From assembly GCA_903928915.1 (NCBI GenBank), contig CAIYSL010000015.1, forward strand, positions 1 to 64,000: a stretch of DNA of 64,000 nt, written 5' to 3'. The notes under the pieces are model-generated. The model saw only the letters and a program-made list of their open reading frames with translations, did no database searches and was not told where the DNA came from. Within the stretch, counting starts at the first letter, position 1. The number at the start of each line of letters is the position of its first letter. The stretch is from an uncultured Syntrophobacterales bacterium (GTDB lineage Bacteria > Desulfobacterota > Syntrophia > Syntrophales > UBA5619). Of the stretch, positions 44,417-53,251 are shown one piece after another. A program made the translations under genes and the position numbers.

Positions 44417-44971
44417 ATGACCAGAGACGAAGCGGAAGAGCTGCTGAAGCGGCACGTGACGAACGAACGGATGCTCGCCCACTGCTGGGCCGCCGAGGCG
44501 GTGCTCCGGGCGCTGGCGCGCCGGCTCGGCAGGGACGAGGAGCGCTGGGGGCTCGCGGGGCTCCTCCACGACATCGACATCGAGGCGGTCGGGGGCGACC
44601 TCTCCCGGCACGGAATCGAGGCGGAGCGGATCCTTACCGCGGCGGGGATCGATCCAGAGATCGTCGACGCGGTGAAGATGCACAACGAGCGGGTCTGCGC
44701 AGCGACCCGGTGCACCGAGTTCCAGCACGCCCTGGCCGCCGGGGAGACGATCACCGGGATGATCGTGGCCACGGCCCTGGTCTACCCGGACAAGAAGATC
44801 GCCAGCGTGAAGGTGAAATCGATCACGAAGCGGATGAAGGAGAAGGCCTTCGCCGCATCGGTGAACCGCGACACGATCCGGGAGTGCGAAGCCCTGGGGC
44901 TTTCGCTGGAGGAGTTCGTGGAGATCAGTCTCGGGGCGATGCAGGGGGTCGCCGGCCGGCTGGGGCTATGA
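44417..44971 (+). CDS. HDIG/HD-domain metal-dependent phosphohydrolase
   Basis: This 184-residue single-domain protein has the HD signature spread over MLAHCWAAEAVLRALA (H about 26), GLLHDIDIEAVGGDLSRHG (HD about 56-57) and VKMHNERVC (about 93). It matches the HDIG family of about 180 residues found in many anaerobes, whose substrate is unknown. GGAGG is five bases before ATG 44417, better than the in-frame ATG at 44402. Its 3' end overlaps etfA on the other strand by six bases. Confidence 0.85.
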   Translation: MTRDEAEELLKRHVTNERMLAHCWAAEAVLRALARRLGRDEERWGLAGLLHDIDIEAVGGDLSRHGIEAERILTAAGIDPEIVDAVKMHNERVCAATRCTEFQHALAAGETITGMIVATALVYPDKKIASVKVKSITKRMKEKAFAASVNRDTIRECEALGLSLEEFVEISLGAMQGVAGRLGL

Positions 44972-46012
44972 GCGGCGGATCCGGCGCTTCAGCTCCTGGA
45001 TCAGGGCCGAGCAGAGCTGTCCCGCGTCGGCGACGACGGCCACGTCGGCCAGCTTCATCATCGTCGCGTTGGGGTTCTTGTTCACGGCGATCGTGAACTT
45101 CGCGCCCGTGCAGGCGGCGGTATGCTGGATGGCGCCGCTGATCCCGAAGGAGAACAGGATCTGCGGCTTGACCTGCTTGCCGGCCTGGCCCACCAGGGCG
45201 TCGCGTTCGGTCCAGTCGGCATACACCACCGGGCGCGTGGCCCCCACCTCGCCGCCCAGGAGCTCCGCCAGCTCGAAGAGCTTGGCGAATTTCTTCTTCG
45301 TCCCCATCCCGCGCCCCCCGCAGACGACGACCTTTGCGTCCTCGAGCTTCCCCTCCCGGGGCGGGCACTTCTCCGAGCTGAGCAGCCGGATCCGATCCGC
45401 CGGGATCCCCTCCGGCATCGGCACGCAGAGCACCTCCCCCCGACGGTCGTAGTCATGGGAGATTTCCTGGAAAATACCCGGCCGGACCGTGGCCATCTGC
45501 GGGCGGCGCTCCGGGGTGACGATCTCGGCGACGAGGTTGCCGCCGAAGGAGGGGGCCGTCTGGACCAGCAGCCCCTCTTCGTTGATGTCCAGGCCGATGC
45601 AGTCGGCGGTGAGGCCCGTGCCGAGGCGCTTGGCCACCCGCGGGGCAAACTCACGGCCGAAGGTGGTGGCGCCGATCAGGATGATCTCCGGCTTCTCCCG
45701 TCCGGCCAGCCGCGCCATCAGGTGCGTGTAGGTTTCCACGCTGTAGGAGGCCAGCCGCGGATCGTCGGTGAGGTAGACCTTGTCGGCGCCGTGGGCGATG
45801 TACTCCCCCGCGACCCCGCAGAAGGTGGGGTTCTGGGAGAGGGCATCGTCCACCCACTCCTCGGTCCAGTGGCCGAACACGACCCCGCACACCTCCGCGT
45901 CGATCTTCCCGGCCAGCTCCCGCGCCCGGGAGAGGAGCTGGAGGGTCACCCGGTTCTGAAAGTAGTTCCGGTAGTCGCCGAACACCCAGATGCTTCGCTT
46001 CGTCTTGCTCAT
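44966..46012 (-). CDS. etfA: Electron transfer flavoprotein alpha subunit
   Basis: EtfA holds FAD and passes electrons between acyl-CoA dehydrogenase and the quinone pool or ferredoxin. The 348-residue product has the C-terminal FAD domain with VVCGGRGMGTKKKF, GATRPVVYADW, QILFSFGISGAIQHTAAC and AVNKNPNATMMKLADVAVVA. The last differs from the NKDPxAPIFxxAD of ordinary mitochondrial-type EtfA and is like EtfA of strict anaerobes. It overlaps etfB by four bases. Last gene of the acyl-CoA dehydrogenase operon. Confidence 0.94.
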   Translation of the reverse strand: MSKTKRSIWVFGDYRNYFQNRVTLQLLSRARELAGKIDAEVCGVVFGHWTEEWVDDALSQNPTFCGVAGEYIAHGADKVYLTDDPRLASYSVETYTHLMARLAGREKPEIILIGATTFGREFAPRVAKRLGTGLTADCIGLDINEEGLLVQTAPSFGGNLVAEIVTPERRPQMATVRPGIFQEISHDYDRRGEVLCVPMPEGIPADRIRLLSSEKCPPREGKLEDAKVVVCGGRGMGTKKKFAKLFELAELLGGEVGATRPVVYADWTERDALVGQAGKQVKPQILFSFGISGAIQHTAACTGAKFTIAVNKNPNATMMKLADVAVVADAGQLCSALIQELKRRIRRS

Positions 46013-46839
46013 GATCGTTCTTTGCTCGATTTCAGGTCCTGACTGATCGCCCCGCCGATCCGGTCGTCGAACTCAGCGAACAGCTGCTCCACGATCCGCT
46101 TCGGGGTGCCGGTGAGGACACGATTTTCCTTCTTCGCCGTCGGCGAATAGACGGTGAGGATCCGGGTGGCCGAACCCGTGGCCCCGAGCCTCTCCGCGTC
46201 GAGACCGAGGGCATCGGCATCGAAGGTCTCGATCCGCACTGCCGAAAAGGCCGCCTGGAGGCCGGCCAGCGGCACGTGCCGCGGGGTGTAACTGCCGGTC
46301 GTCACGGTGATCAGCCCGGGCAGGGGCATCTCCAGGGTCTCGAGGTAATTGTCCGCGATGCGCTGCATCCGGACCTTCCGGCCGGCCACGGCGATCCCGT
46401 CGACAGAGGCGGCGCCCGGGATGCTGAGCTCTTCCGCGAGCTGGGGGCCGACCTGGGCGGTCTCGCTGTCGCTCGTGGAGTAGCCGCACAGGATCAGGTC
46501 GAACCCCGGCGAGGTCTTCTCGATCGCCCGGGCGAGGGTGTAGGAGGTCGCCAGGGTGTCGCCGCCGGCCATCCGCCGGTCGGTGAGCAGGACGCCGCGG
46601 TCCGCCCCGAGGGCTATCGCCTCGCGGAGCACCTCCTCAGCCATCGGCGGACCCATCGTGATCGCCATGATCGTGCCGCCTTCGGTCTCCCGGACCCGCA
46701 GGGCCGCCTCCAGTGCCGCGCGGCAGGCAGGGTTCATCATCCCTTCCGCCAGATCGCGCTTCAGGGTGCCGGTCTTCGGATCCCAGGGGAGTTCGGAGAC
46801 CTGCGGCACCTGCTTGATGCAAACGACTATCTCGACCAT
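46009..46839 (-). CDS. etfB: Electron transfer flavoprotein beta subunit
   Basis: This 276-residue subunit has the opening MVEIVVCIKQVPQVSELPWD, ALRVRETEGGTIMAITMGPP, ALGADRGVLLTDRRMAGGDT and CGYSTSDSETAQVGPQLAEEL, typical of EtfB. The segment DTLATSYTLA and the long N-terminal loop resemble the group in anaerobes that can bind FAD in EtfB and carry out bifurcation. It starts five bases after the dehydrogenase stop. Confidence 0.93.
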   Translation of the reverse strand: MVEIVVCIKQVPQVSELPWDPKTGTLKRDLAEGMMNPACRAALEAALRVRETEGGTIMAITMGPPMAEEVLREAIALGADRGVLLTDRRMAGGDTLATSYTLARAIEKTSPGFDLILCGYSTSDSETAQVGPQLAEELSIPGAASVDGIAVAGRKVRMQRIADNYLETLEMPLPGLITVTTGSYTPRHVPLAGLQAAFSAVRIETFDADALGLDAERLGATGSATRILTVYSPTAKKENRVLTGTPKRIVEQLFAEFDDRIGGAISQDLKSSKERS

Positions 46840-46844
46840 GGCTG

Positions 46845-47993
46845 TTACGTCCTCTGGCTGAGCACGGCGCGGGCAATGACCATCCGCTGCACCTCGCTCG
46901 TCCCCTCGTAGATCTCCGTGACCTTGGCGTCCCTAAAGTAGCGCTCCACGCCGTATTCCTTGCTGTACCCATACCCCCCGTGGATCTGCACGGCAAGGTT
47001 CGTCACCCGGGCCGCCGTGGCGCTGCAGTGGAGCTTCGCCATCGCCGACTCGGCGCCGAAGGGCCTGCCCGCATCCTTTATCGCGCAGGCCCGGTACAGC
47101 AGCAGCCGCGCCGCATCGATCTCGGTGGCCATGTCGGCCAGGTAGTTCTGGATCGTCTGGAAGGAGGAGATCGGTTTTTTGAACTGCTGTCGCTCCTTGG
47201 AGTAGCGGACCGAGTCCTCGAAGGCGGCCTGGGCTAGCCCCAGGGCCTGCGCGGCGATGCCGATGCGGCCCGTGTCGAGGGTCGCCAGCCCGATCTTGAT
47301 CCCGTCGCCGGGGCGGCCCAGCAGGTTGGCCGCCGGGACACGGCAGTTCTCCAAGAATAGCGAGGAGACGGGGTTGGCCCGCATTCCGCAGAGGTCCTCG
47401 ATTTCCCCGACGGTGAACCCGGGGGTGTCCCGCTCCACAACGAACACGCCGGCGCTTTTCTGGGGACTGGCCGGATCGGTCACGGCGAAGATGAGCGCTG
47501 TCCCGCATACGCCGCCGTTGGTCACGAAGATCTTCGTACCGTTGATCACGTAGTCGTCGCCGTCCCGGACGGCCACCGTTTCCACGCCCCCCGCGTCGGA
47601 ACCGGCATTGGCCTCGGTCAGACAGAAGGCACCGATCCGCTCGCCGCTCGTCATGGCCGGCAGAAAACGGCGCTTCTGTTCGTCGGTGCCGAACCGTTCG
47701 ATCGGAAAGATCCCGACGCCGTTGTGGACGGTGATGCAGAGGCCGACCGCAGCGCTCACCCGGGAGAGCTCCTCGACGGCGATCGCGTAGCTGACGGAAT
47801 CCATCTCTGCGCCGCCGTACGCCTTGGCCGTCTGGAGGCCGAAAAACTGCAGGGGCCGCATCTTCTCGACGACCTCCCCGGGGAACCGGGCGTCACGGTC
47901 GATGTCGTGGGCGATCGGCGCCAGCTCCGCCTCGGCGAACATGCGCACCGCCTTGCGGACCATCGTGTGCTTCATGCAGGGGTTGAAATCCAC
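46845..47993 (-). CDS. Acyl-CoA dehydrogenase
   Basis: This 382-residue FAD enzyme of the short/medium-chain type shows AFCLTEANAGSDAGGVET (about 120-137), FVTNGG, SFQTIQNYLADMATEIDAARLL and the C-terminal VQIHGGYGYSKEYGVERYFRD followed by EIYEGTSEVQRMVIAR, where the glutamate of YEGTSEVQ is the expected catalytic base. The start is GTG with GGAG nine bases upstream. Adjacent etfBA makes a complete dehydrogenation unit. The chain-length specificity is not readable with confidence. Confidence 0.92.
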   Translation of the reverse strand: MDFNPCMKHTMVRKAVRMFAEAELAPIAHDIDRDARFPGEVVEKMRPLQFFGLQTAKAYGGAEMDSVSYAIAVEELSRVSAAVGLCITVHNGVGIFPIERFGTDEQKRRFLPAMTSGERIGAFCLTEANAGSDAGGVETVAVRDGDDYVINGTKIFVTNGGVCGTALIFAVTDPASPQKSAGVFVVERDTPGFTVGEIEDLCGMRANPVSSLFLENCRVPAANLLGRPGDGIKIGLATLDTGRIGIAAQALGLAQAAFEDSVRYSKERQQFKKPISSFQTIQNYLADMATEIDAARLLLYRACAIKDAGRPFGAESAMAKLHCSATAARVTNLAVQIHGGYGYSKEYGVERYFRDAKVTEIYEGTSEVQRMVIARAVLSQRT

Positions 47994-48038
47994 GGCTCTT
48001 TTCTCCGGACGTCCCGTCTTCGCTCGGGACAGGGCGAC

Positions 48039-48067
48039 ACCATACCCCGAGCAGCAAAGAAAATCAA
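48039..48067 (-). promoter_or_regulatory. Sigma-70-type promoter for acd-etfBA
   Basis: On the minus strand TTGATT (48067-48062), 17-base spacer, TATGGT (48044-48039), 46 bases before the GTG start. It overlaps the last bases of the upstream small gene. Confidence 0.55.
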
Positions 48068-48375
48068 GGATTGAACGTCTCTTGCTGGTTGTCCCGCAGG
48101 TAATATCTGTCCCCCTCCTGCAGGCGTATCACATCGTACTTCACGAGCTGTGCCAGGGCCCCGCTCCGGTAATCCTTCAACCCGATGCGAAACAGCGTGC
48201 CTTTGCCGTAGGGAAGCTGCACCGCGGAGGCCGGATCGAAGGCCTTCTTCTCCTTCAGGTCCCGGATGATGAAATCGGCGGCCTTCCTCATCCTCCGCCC
48301 GGCGATGATGTTGGCGGCGATGAACGCGGCCACGGCGAGCACCACCAGCAGCAGGGTTCTTGCGCTTTCCGGCAT
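48064..48375 (-). CDS. Small membrane-anchored protein of unknown function
   Basis: This 103-residue protein has one N-terminal membrane helix (LLLVVLAVAAFIAANIIAG, 8-27) and a soluble remainder, FIIRDLKEKKAFDPASAVQL and DYRSGALAQLVKYDVIRL, with the feel of a small winged-helix. It lies 18 bases after the lipoprotein gene and is probably cotranscribed. I do not recognise the family. Confidence 0.7.
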   Translation of the reverse strand: MPESARTLLLVVLAVAAFIAANIIAGRRMRKAADFIIRDLKEKKAFDPASAVQLPYGKGTLFRIGLKDYRSGALAQLVKYDVIRLQEGDRYYLRDNQQETFNP

Positions 48376-48393
48376 GGGTGTCGACTCCGCCCG

Positions 48394-49125
48394 TTAGAAC
48401 TGCATGGTGAGGGGATAGACCTGCCGGGTGTCCGTCGCCCGGATGCTGATCCGGAGCTCCCTGGCCCCGCTGGCCTCCCCGGGGAAGAAGATGAACCCGT
48501 GGGCCACCTCGCGCGGGGGGACGGCCCGTTTTTCCAGCGTCCGCCGCTGCAGGTCCTCCTGGATCTGGTACTGGACTTCCGTATCGGACATCCCCCGGGC
48601 GCCGCCCACGGCGATGCCGGCAGCGGCGCCGACCGCGGCCCCCTTGCCGGCGGCCGCCGCGACGTTCCTGCCGGTGACGATCCCGATCGCCGCGCCGATC
48701 ACCGCACCGGCCGCACCGGCCAGGAGCCCGCCTTTGGCTGCCTCGGGCGCCACCTTGCCCAGCTCGGTCTTCTTGGCGATGCGGTCGTAGGCCATCCGCT
48801 CATCCAGGACCGGCCAGAGGTTGTTCTGGTCGTCGACGAGGAACGTCTTGTCCGGCATGATCTCCAGGGGATGAGCCCCCCGGTTGTCGAAGATCACCTG
48901 GACGGGCAGGATGCCGGCGCCGCGGATGTCGAACCCGAAGGCGGCCTCCGCTTCCGTGTCGCTGTCGTATGCCTTGGCGGCGATCATCCCGTCCGCCACG
49001 GCGGTGGCGTTCGGATAGGCTGACGGCATCTTGAAGGGCACTACCCGCCGCTCGTAGCTCGTGCAGGCTGCACATACTGATACCGACAGGGCCGCGATCA
49101 GAATCCGCACGACCGTTGTTTTCAT
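48394..49125 (-). CDS. Lipoprotein with glycine-zipper segment
   Basis: This 243-residue protein has a lipoprotein signal peptide (ILIAALSVSVCAAC, Cys about 20). The middle (about 125-180) is a glycine/alanine-rich stretch, LLAGAAGAVIGAAIGIVTG and GKGAAVGAAAGIAVGGARG, which could form membrane-spanning glycine-zipper helices. The ends are soluble. ATG 49125 has AAGGAGAAGG upstream; the ORF is open to 49191 without a ribosome site. Role unknown; perhaps outer-membrane associated. Confidence 0.8.
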   Translation of the reverse strand: MKTTVVRILIAALSVSVCAACTSYERRVVPFKMPSAYPNATAVADGMIAAKAYDSDTEAEAAFGFDIRGAGILPVQVIFDNRGAHPLEIMPDKTFLVDDQNNLWPVLDERMAYDRIAKKTELGKVAPEAAKGGLLAGAAGAVIGAAIGIVTGRNVAAAAGKGAAVGAAAGIAVGGARGMSDTEVQYQIQEDLQRRTLEKRAVPPREVAHGFIFFPGEASGARELRISIRATDTRQVYPLTMQF

Positions 49126-49203
49126 GATCCTTCTCCTTCTGGCAGGGGGGACGCGACGTCCCCTGTTCGCTCGTTCGCATCGGCGCGGCACCGCCGGCCG
49201 GTA

Positions 49204-49237
49204 GGGTATGCATACCCAATCCCGGTGCGGATGTCAA
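49204..49237 (-). promoter_or_regulatory. Promoter with palindromic operator for the lipoprotein gene
   Basis: On the minus strand TTGACA (49237-49232), 17-base spacer, TATGCA (49214-49209). A perfect 14-base palindrome GGGTATGCATACCC at 49204-49217 covers the -10 box, a common place for a repressor site. No regulator gene is adjacent. Confidence 0.6.
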
Positions 49238-49382
49238 CCCGCGCCGTCGGACACTGGGAGCCGCGAAGAAGCGGCCGGTCGCCGCTCCCGTACCCTCCGG
49301 CCCGCAACCGCCGGCCCATCGCCGCCGCCGGCAAACCGCACGGAGAGGACATCCGCTCCGGGGCACGTTCGCGCCGGTCGCC

Positions 49383-49411
49383 TTGACAATCCTTCGGCAA
49401 ATCCATAAAGT
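49383..49411 (+). promoter_or_regulatory. Sigma-70-type promoter for ftsH
   Basis: TTGACA at 49383-49388, 17-base spacer and TAAAGT at 49406-49411, about 85 bases before the ftsH ATG. Confidence 0.6.
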
Positions 49412-49493
49412 AAGGCGCACATGCCTGATCAGGCCTGCACGTCCGCCGCCGCGGCGAAACCGCGGCAAACATGCCCGAAGGGATTTGTTCACC

Positions 49494-51317
49494 ATGGAGA
49501 AACAGCATAAATTTTCACTCTGGTACGTCATCCTGGGGATCTGGGTGGTCCTGATCATCCAGAACTACATCGCCTCGATGTACGCCGCCCAAGTCATCCC
49601 CTACAGCCAGTTCCTCAACTTCCTCAAGGCGAGCAAGGTAACGGAGATCGCCATCACCGCCAACCAGATCCAGGGGAAGATGAAGGTCGAGGGCGCCCCC
49701 GACCAGACCCAGCCGTTCAAGACGATCCGCGTCGACCCGGACCTCTCCAAGATGCTCGAGCAGTACCCGGTCTCGTTCAAGGGGGAGATCGAATCGACCT
49801 TCCTGCGCGACCTGTTCTCTTGGATCTTCCCGCTGCTGTTGTTCGTGGGCGTCTGGTACTTCCTGATGAAGCGGATGGGGGGCCAGCAGGCCGGGTTCAT
49901 GACCCTGGGGAAGAACAAGGCGAAGATCTACGTGGAAAACGAGCTCAACGTCACCTTCGCGGACGTGGCAGGGGTGGACGAGGCGAAGCAGGAACTGGTC
50001 GAGGTGATCGAGTTCCTCAAGACTCCGGCCAAGTTCACCGAGATCGGGGGCAGGATCCCCAAAGGGATCCTCCTGGTGGGGCCGCCGGGAAGCGGAAAAA
50101 CGCTCCTGGCCAAGGCGGTAGCCGGTGAAAGCGGCGTCCCCTTCTTCAGCCTCTCCGGATCGGAGTTCGTCGAGATGTTCGTGGGGCTCGGCGCGGCCCG
50201 CGTCCGGGACCTGTTCGTTCAGGCCAAAGCGAAAGCCCCCTGCATCATCTTCATCGACGAGCTCGACGCCCTGGGCAAGGCCCGCGGGTTCGGCGCCATG
50301 GGCGGCCACGACGAGCGCGAACAGACCCTGAACCAGCTCCTCGTCGAGATGGACGGGTTCGACCCGAAGGTCGGGGTGATCCTGATGGCGGCGACGAACC
50401 GCCCCGAGATCCTCGACCCGGCGCTGCTCAGACCGGGCCGCTTCGACCGCCATGTCCTGGTGGACAGGCCCGACAGGATCGGACGGGAACAGATCCTGAA
50501 GGTCCACCTCAAGAAGATCAAGACGGTGCCCGACCTGGACCTGGAAAAGCTGGCAAACATGACGCCGGGGATGGTCGGGGCCGACCTGGCGAACCTCGTC
50601 AACGAGGCCGCGCTCCTGGCCGTCCGCCGGGACAAGGACGTGGTGGGAATGGCCGAATTCGAAGAGGCCGTGGAACGGATCATCGCCGGCCTGGAGAAGA
50701 AGAACCGGCTGATCAACGCCAGCGAACGGGAAACCGTGGCCTACCACGAGATGGGACACGCCCTGGTCGCTCTGTCCTTGCCCGGGACCGACCCGGTCCA
50801 GAAGATCTCGATCATCCCCCGGGGGATCGCCGCGTTGGGGTACACGATGCAGGTCCCCACGGGGGACCGGTTTCTGATGCGCAAGACGGAGCTGCAAAAC
50901 AAGGTCGCCTCGCTTCTGGGGGGGCGCGCCGCCGAGGAGATCGTCTTCGGCGACATCTCCACGGGCGCCCACAACGACCTCGCCCGGGCCACCGATATCA
51001 CCCGGAGCATGATCCGCGAATACGGCATGAGTGAAAAGCTCGGCCAGGTCTACCTGGCGGGCGACAAACAGCCGCTCTTCCTGGGCGTGGGACCCCGCGA
51101 GACCGGGGACTACAGCGAGGCGACCTCCGAGATCATCGATACGGAGGTCCGCGACAGCATCCGCCGCGAATACGAACGGGCCCTGGCGATCCTCAGGGAG
51201 AGGAAGGACGTCCTGATCCGGGGTGCCAAGCTCCTGCTGGAAAAGGAGAAGATCGACGGCGCGGAGATCCTGGCCCTGATGGCGGCCCCGGCACCGCCCG
51301 ACCCTGCCGCGGAATGA
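49494..51317 (+). CDS. ftsH: ATP-dependent zinc metalloprotease FtsH
   Basis: FtsH is a membrane-bound hexameric AAA protease that removes damaged membrane and regulatory proteins. The 607-residue product has helices at about 10-28 and 105-123 around a small periplasmic domain, Walker [14 protein letters not shown] (about 200), [11 protein letters not shown], the second region of homology [20 protein letters not shown] and the zinc site [11 protein letters not shown] (about 420). I placed the start at ATG 49494, with AAGGGA upstream; the frame is open to 49383 but only through the promoter. Confidence 0.95.
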   Translation: MEKQHKFSLWYVILGIWVVLIIQNYIASMYAAQVIPYSQFLNFLKASKVTEIAITANQIQGKMKVEGAPDQTQPFKTIRVDPDLSKMLEQYPVSFKGEIESTFLRDLFSWIFPLLLFVGVWYFLMKRMGGQQAGFMTLGKNKAKIYVENELNVTFADVAGVDEAKQELVEVIEFLKTPAKFTEIGGRIPKGILLVGPPGSGKTLLAKAVAGESGVPFFSLSGSEFVEMFVGLGAARVRDLFVQAKAKAPCIIFIDELDALGKARGFGAMGGHDEREQTLNQLLVEMDGFDPKVGVILMAATNRPEILDPALLRPGRFDRHVLVDRPDRIGREQILKVHLKKIKTVPDLDLEKLANMTPGMVGADLANLVNEAALLAVRRDKDVVGMAEFEEAVERIIAGLEKKNRLINASERETVAYHEMGHALVALSLPGTDPVQKISIIPRGIAALGYTMQVPTGDRFLMRKTELQNKVASLLGGRAAEEIVFGDISTGAHNDLARATDITRSMIREYGMSEKLGQVYLAGDKQPLFLGVGPRETGDYSEATSEIIDTEVRDSIRREYERALAILRERKDVLIRGAKLLLEKEKIDGAEILALMAAPAPPDPAAE

Positions 51318-51418
51318 GCTGGCGTTTCCGGGGAAATCCTGGTATGAGGACGCTTCCACCCCCGGATGCACCCGGAGGGGCACCGGGGAAGCCACCACAC
51401 TGAGCAAAGGAGAAACCG

Positions 51419-51766
51419 ATGGCAATTCGCAGGGAAGCACGACTGAAACAGAAAGCCCTCTGGGAGCAGAAGCTGCAGAAGCGACTGGCCCTTCTCAACG
51501 CGAAGGGACTCGACGACAAGAAGATCGCCCTGGATGTGGACGTCAAGGCGCTGAAGGCGAAGCTCAAGGAATCCGATCGGCGCCTCCGGGCGATCGACGC
51601 GAACGAGAAGCGCACGACGGAGCTTGCCGCCATCAAGGCGGAGCGGCTGGCGCAGCCGAAGGAAGAGGCCCCCAAGGCGAAGAAACAGGCAGAACCGCCT
51701 CCCCCGGAACCCAAGCCCAAGAAGAAAAAGAAGAAGGAGGAGGGCGCCGAACCTCAGCAGGCGTAG
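51419..51766 (+). CDS. Lysine-rich coiled-coil protein of unknown function
   Basis: This 115-residue basic protein has a helical, probably coiled-coil body (about 5-75; ARLKQKALWEQKLQKRLALL and KALKAKLKESDRRLRAID) and a low-complexity tail of proline, lysine and glutamate (EPKPKKKKKKEEGAE). AAAGGAG precedes the ATG. It follows ftsH by 100 bases on the same strand. Nucleic-acid binding is possible from composition alone. Confidence 0.7.
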   Translation: MAIRREARLKQKALWEQKLQKRLALLNAKGLDDKKIALDVDVKALKAKLKESDRRLRAIDANEKRTTELAAIKAERLAQPKEEAPKAKKQAEPPPPEPKPKKKKKKEEGAEPQQA

Positions 51767-51790
51767 CCCTTCCGTCCTGCCCGGCGGAAG

Positions 51791-52402
51791 TTACACCCCC
51801 GCCAGATGGCAGGTGTCGTTCAGGAACAGGAGGTGCGCCTGCCCGTCCGGCGGACACTCCAGCGCCGAGACCGAGCAGTTCGCGATTTCGAAGCGGTCCC
51901 GGAAGGCCTGGGCGATCCCCAGGGCATGACAGAGGATCGTCCGGAGCGAGCCGCGATGGGCGGAGATGAGCACCGTCGCCTTGCCGTTCCCGGTCGCCTC
52001 GGCAAAGAGGCGGCCCGTCCGGCCGGCCAGGCTAGCGATTGTCTCTCCGCCGGTGGGGTGGCCTCCCCCTGCCTTCCAGTCACGCCACTCTGCCGGAAAC
52101 CGGTCTGCCGCTTCCGGCCGGGTAAGCCCTTCCCACAACCCGTAGTCGCATTCGCGGAGTTCCGGCCGCGCCACAACGGCAACCGACCGCGGCTGCTGCC
52201 GGGCGATCAGCTCCGCGGTCAGGCGTGCCCTGCTCAGGTCGCTCGCATAGATGATCTCCAGCGGCACAGCGGCAAGCCGCGCCGCCAGCGCCTCGGCCTG
52301 CCGCATCCCCCGGTCGTTGAGGGGGATGTCGGCCTGCCCCTGGATCCGGCAATCCGAATTCCACGCGGTCTCGCCGTGCCGAACAAGATATAGTATTGAA
52401 AT
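51791..52402 (-). CDS. Histidine phosphatase (phosphoglycerate mutase-like), probable AUU start
   Basis: This 203-residue enzyme has the phosphohistidine motif LYLVRHGETAWN at residues 4-15, QGQADIPLNDRGMRQAEALA, the acidic base in LRECDYGLWEGL and the second histidine in ISAHRGSLR. It belongs to the CobC/GpmB branch; the substrate is not clear. No ATG, GTG or TTG lies between the motif and position 52477, where an ATG would add 25 residues of unlikely sequence. AAAAGGAGG (52417-52409) stands six bases before ATT at 52402, so an AUU start is the best reading. Confidence 0.82.
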   Translation of the reverse strand: MSILYLVRHGETAWNSDCRIQGQADIPLNDRGMRQAEALAARLAAVPLEIIYASDLSRARLTAELIARQQPRSVAVVARPELRECDYGLWEGLTRPEAADRFPAEWRDWKAGGGHPTGGETIASLAGRTGRLFAEATGNGKATVLISAHRGSLRTILCHALGIAQAFRDRFEIANCSVSALECPPDGQAHLLFLNDTCHLAGV

Positions 52403-52703
52403 AACTAACCTCCTTTTGGGTAGTCCCGCGGCCGGGGTCCGGCTGCACCGGGCGGAGTGTCCGCACGATAGGCGCATCTTGCGGCCCTGTCAAGACTCTT
52501 TTGCCGCCGCATGCCTCCGGAAGCAGTGCCCCCCGCAGGCGCGGCGCGGTGCTCATCTGCTCTTGCGGGACCCGCGATTATCGGACTGGACCATAGGTAA
52601 CGTACATTTATCACGGAGAAATAGCGGAATTCTCCCGGAACGGTCGTCTTCCGGCAGGGGTTCTGCACCGCCGGGCTGAGTCGTCCCGCAGGGGAGAATG
52701 GCA
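52403..52703. other. Intergenic region between the histidine phosphatase and ybaK
   Basis: About 300 bases shared by two divergent genes. The phosphatase ribosome site is at 52409-52417. Open frames here are short and unsupported. Confidence 0.45.
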
Positions 52704-52731
52704 TTGACCTGCGGTTTTTTCATATTATATT
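52704..52731 (+). promoter_or_regulatory. Sigma-70-type promoter for ybaK-thioredoxin
   Basis: TTGACC at 52704-52709, 16-base spacer with a T-run, and TATATT at 52726-52731, about 37 bases before the ybaK ATG. Confidence 0.5.
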
Positions 52732-52768
52732 AAAGCAACGAAGCTTATCGGCGAGGAGCGCAAGAGAG

Positions 52769-53251
52769 ATGGGCAAGGAGCGGATACCGGTTACACCCGC
52801 CATTCTGGCCATGAAGCGAAACGGCCTCACCTACACCCTGCGCCCCTACCGGTACGAGGAGCACGGGGGCACCCGGGTGTCGGCGCGCGAGCTGGGGGTG
52901 GATGAGCATGAGGTCGTCAAGACCCTGGTGATGGAAGAGGACGGAGGGGCGCCGTTCATCATCCTGATGCACGGGGACCGGCAGGTGTCCACGAAGGCCC
53001 TGGCCAGGACACTCGGGGTCAAGGCCGTCGCCCCTTGCGACCCCCGGACCGCCGAAAAGCACACCGGCTACCGGGTCGGGGGCACTTCCCCCTTCGGGAC
53101 CAAGAAACCGCTCCGGATTTTCATGGAAGAGGGGATCGCCGGCCTGCCCCGCATCCTGATCAACGCCGGCAGCCGGGGGCTCCTGGCAGAGATGGCGCCG
53201 GCGGAACTGATCCACGTCCTGAAACCCGTCCTGGTGAAGGTGGCTGTATGA
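52769..53251 (+). CDS. ybaK: Cys-tRNA(Pro)/Cys-tRNA deacylase YbaK
   Basis: YbaK removes cysteine wrongly attached to tRNA-Pro. The 160-residue single editing domain has [24 protein letters not shown] with the conserved lysine (about 47), [18 protein letters not shown] and the [17 protein letters not shown] segment typical of the family, ending [12 protein letters not shown]. Length matches E. coli YbaK (159). Its stop overlaps the thioredoxin start as ATGA. Confidence 0.92.
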   Translation: MGKERIPVTPAILAMKRNGLTYTLRPYRYEEHGGTRVSARELGVDEHEVVKTLVMEEDGGAPFIILMHGDRQVSTKALARTLGVKAVAPCDPRTAEKHTGYRVGGTSPFGTKKPLRIFMEEGIAGLPRILINAGSRGLLAEMAPAELIHVLKPVLVKVAV

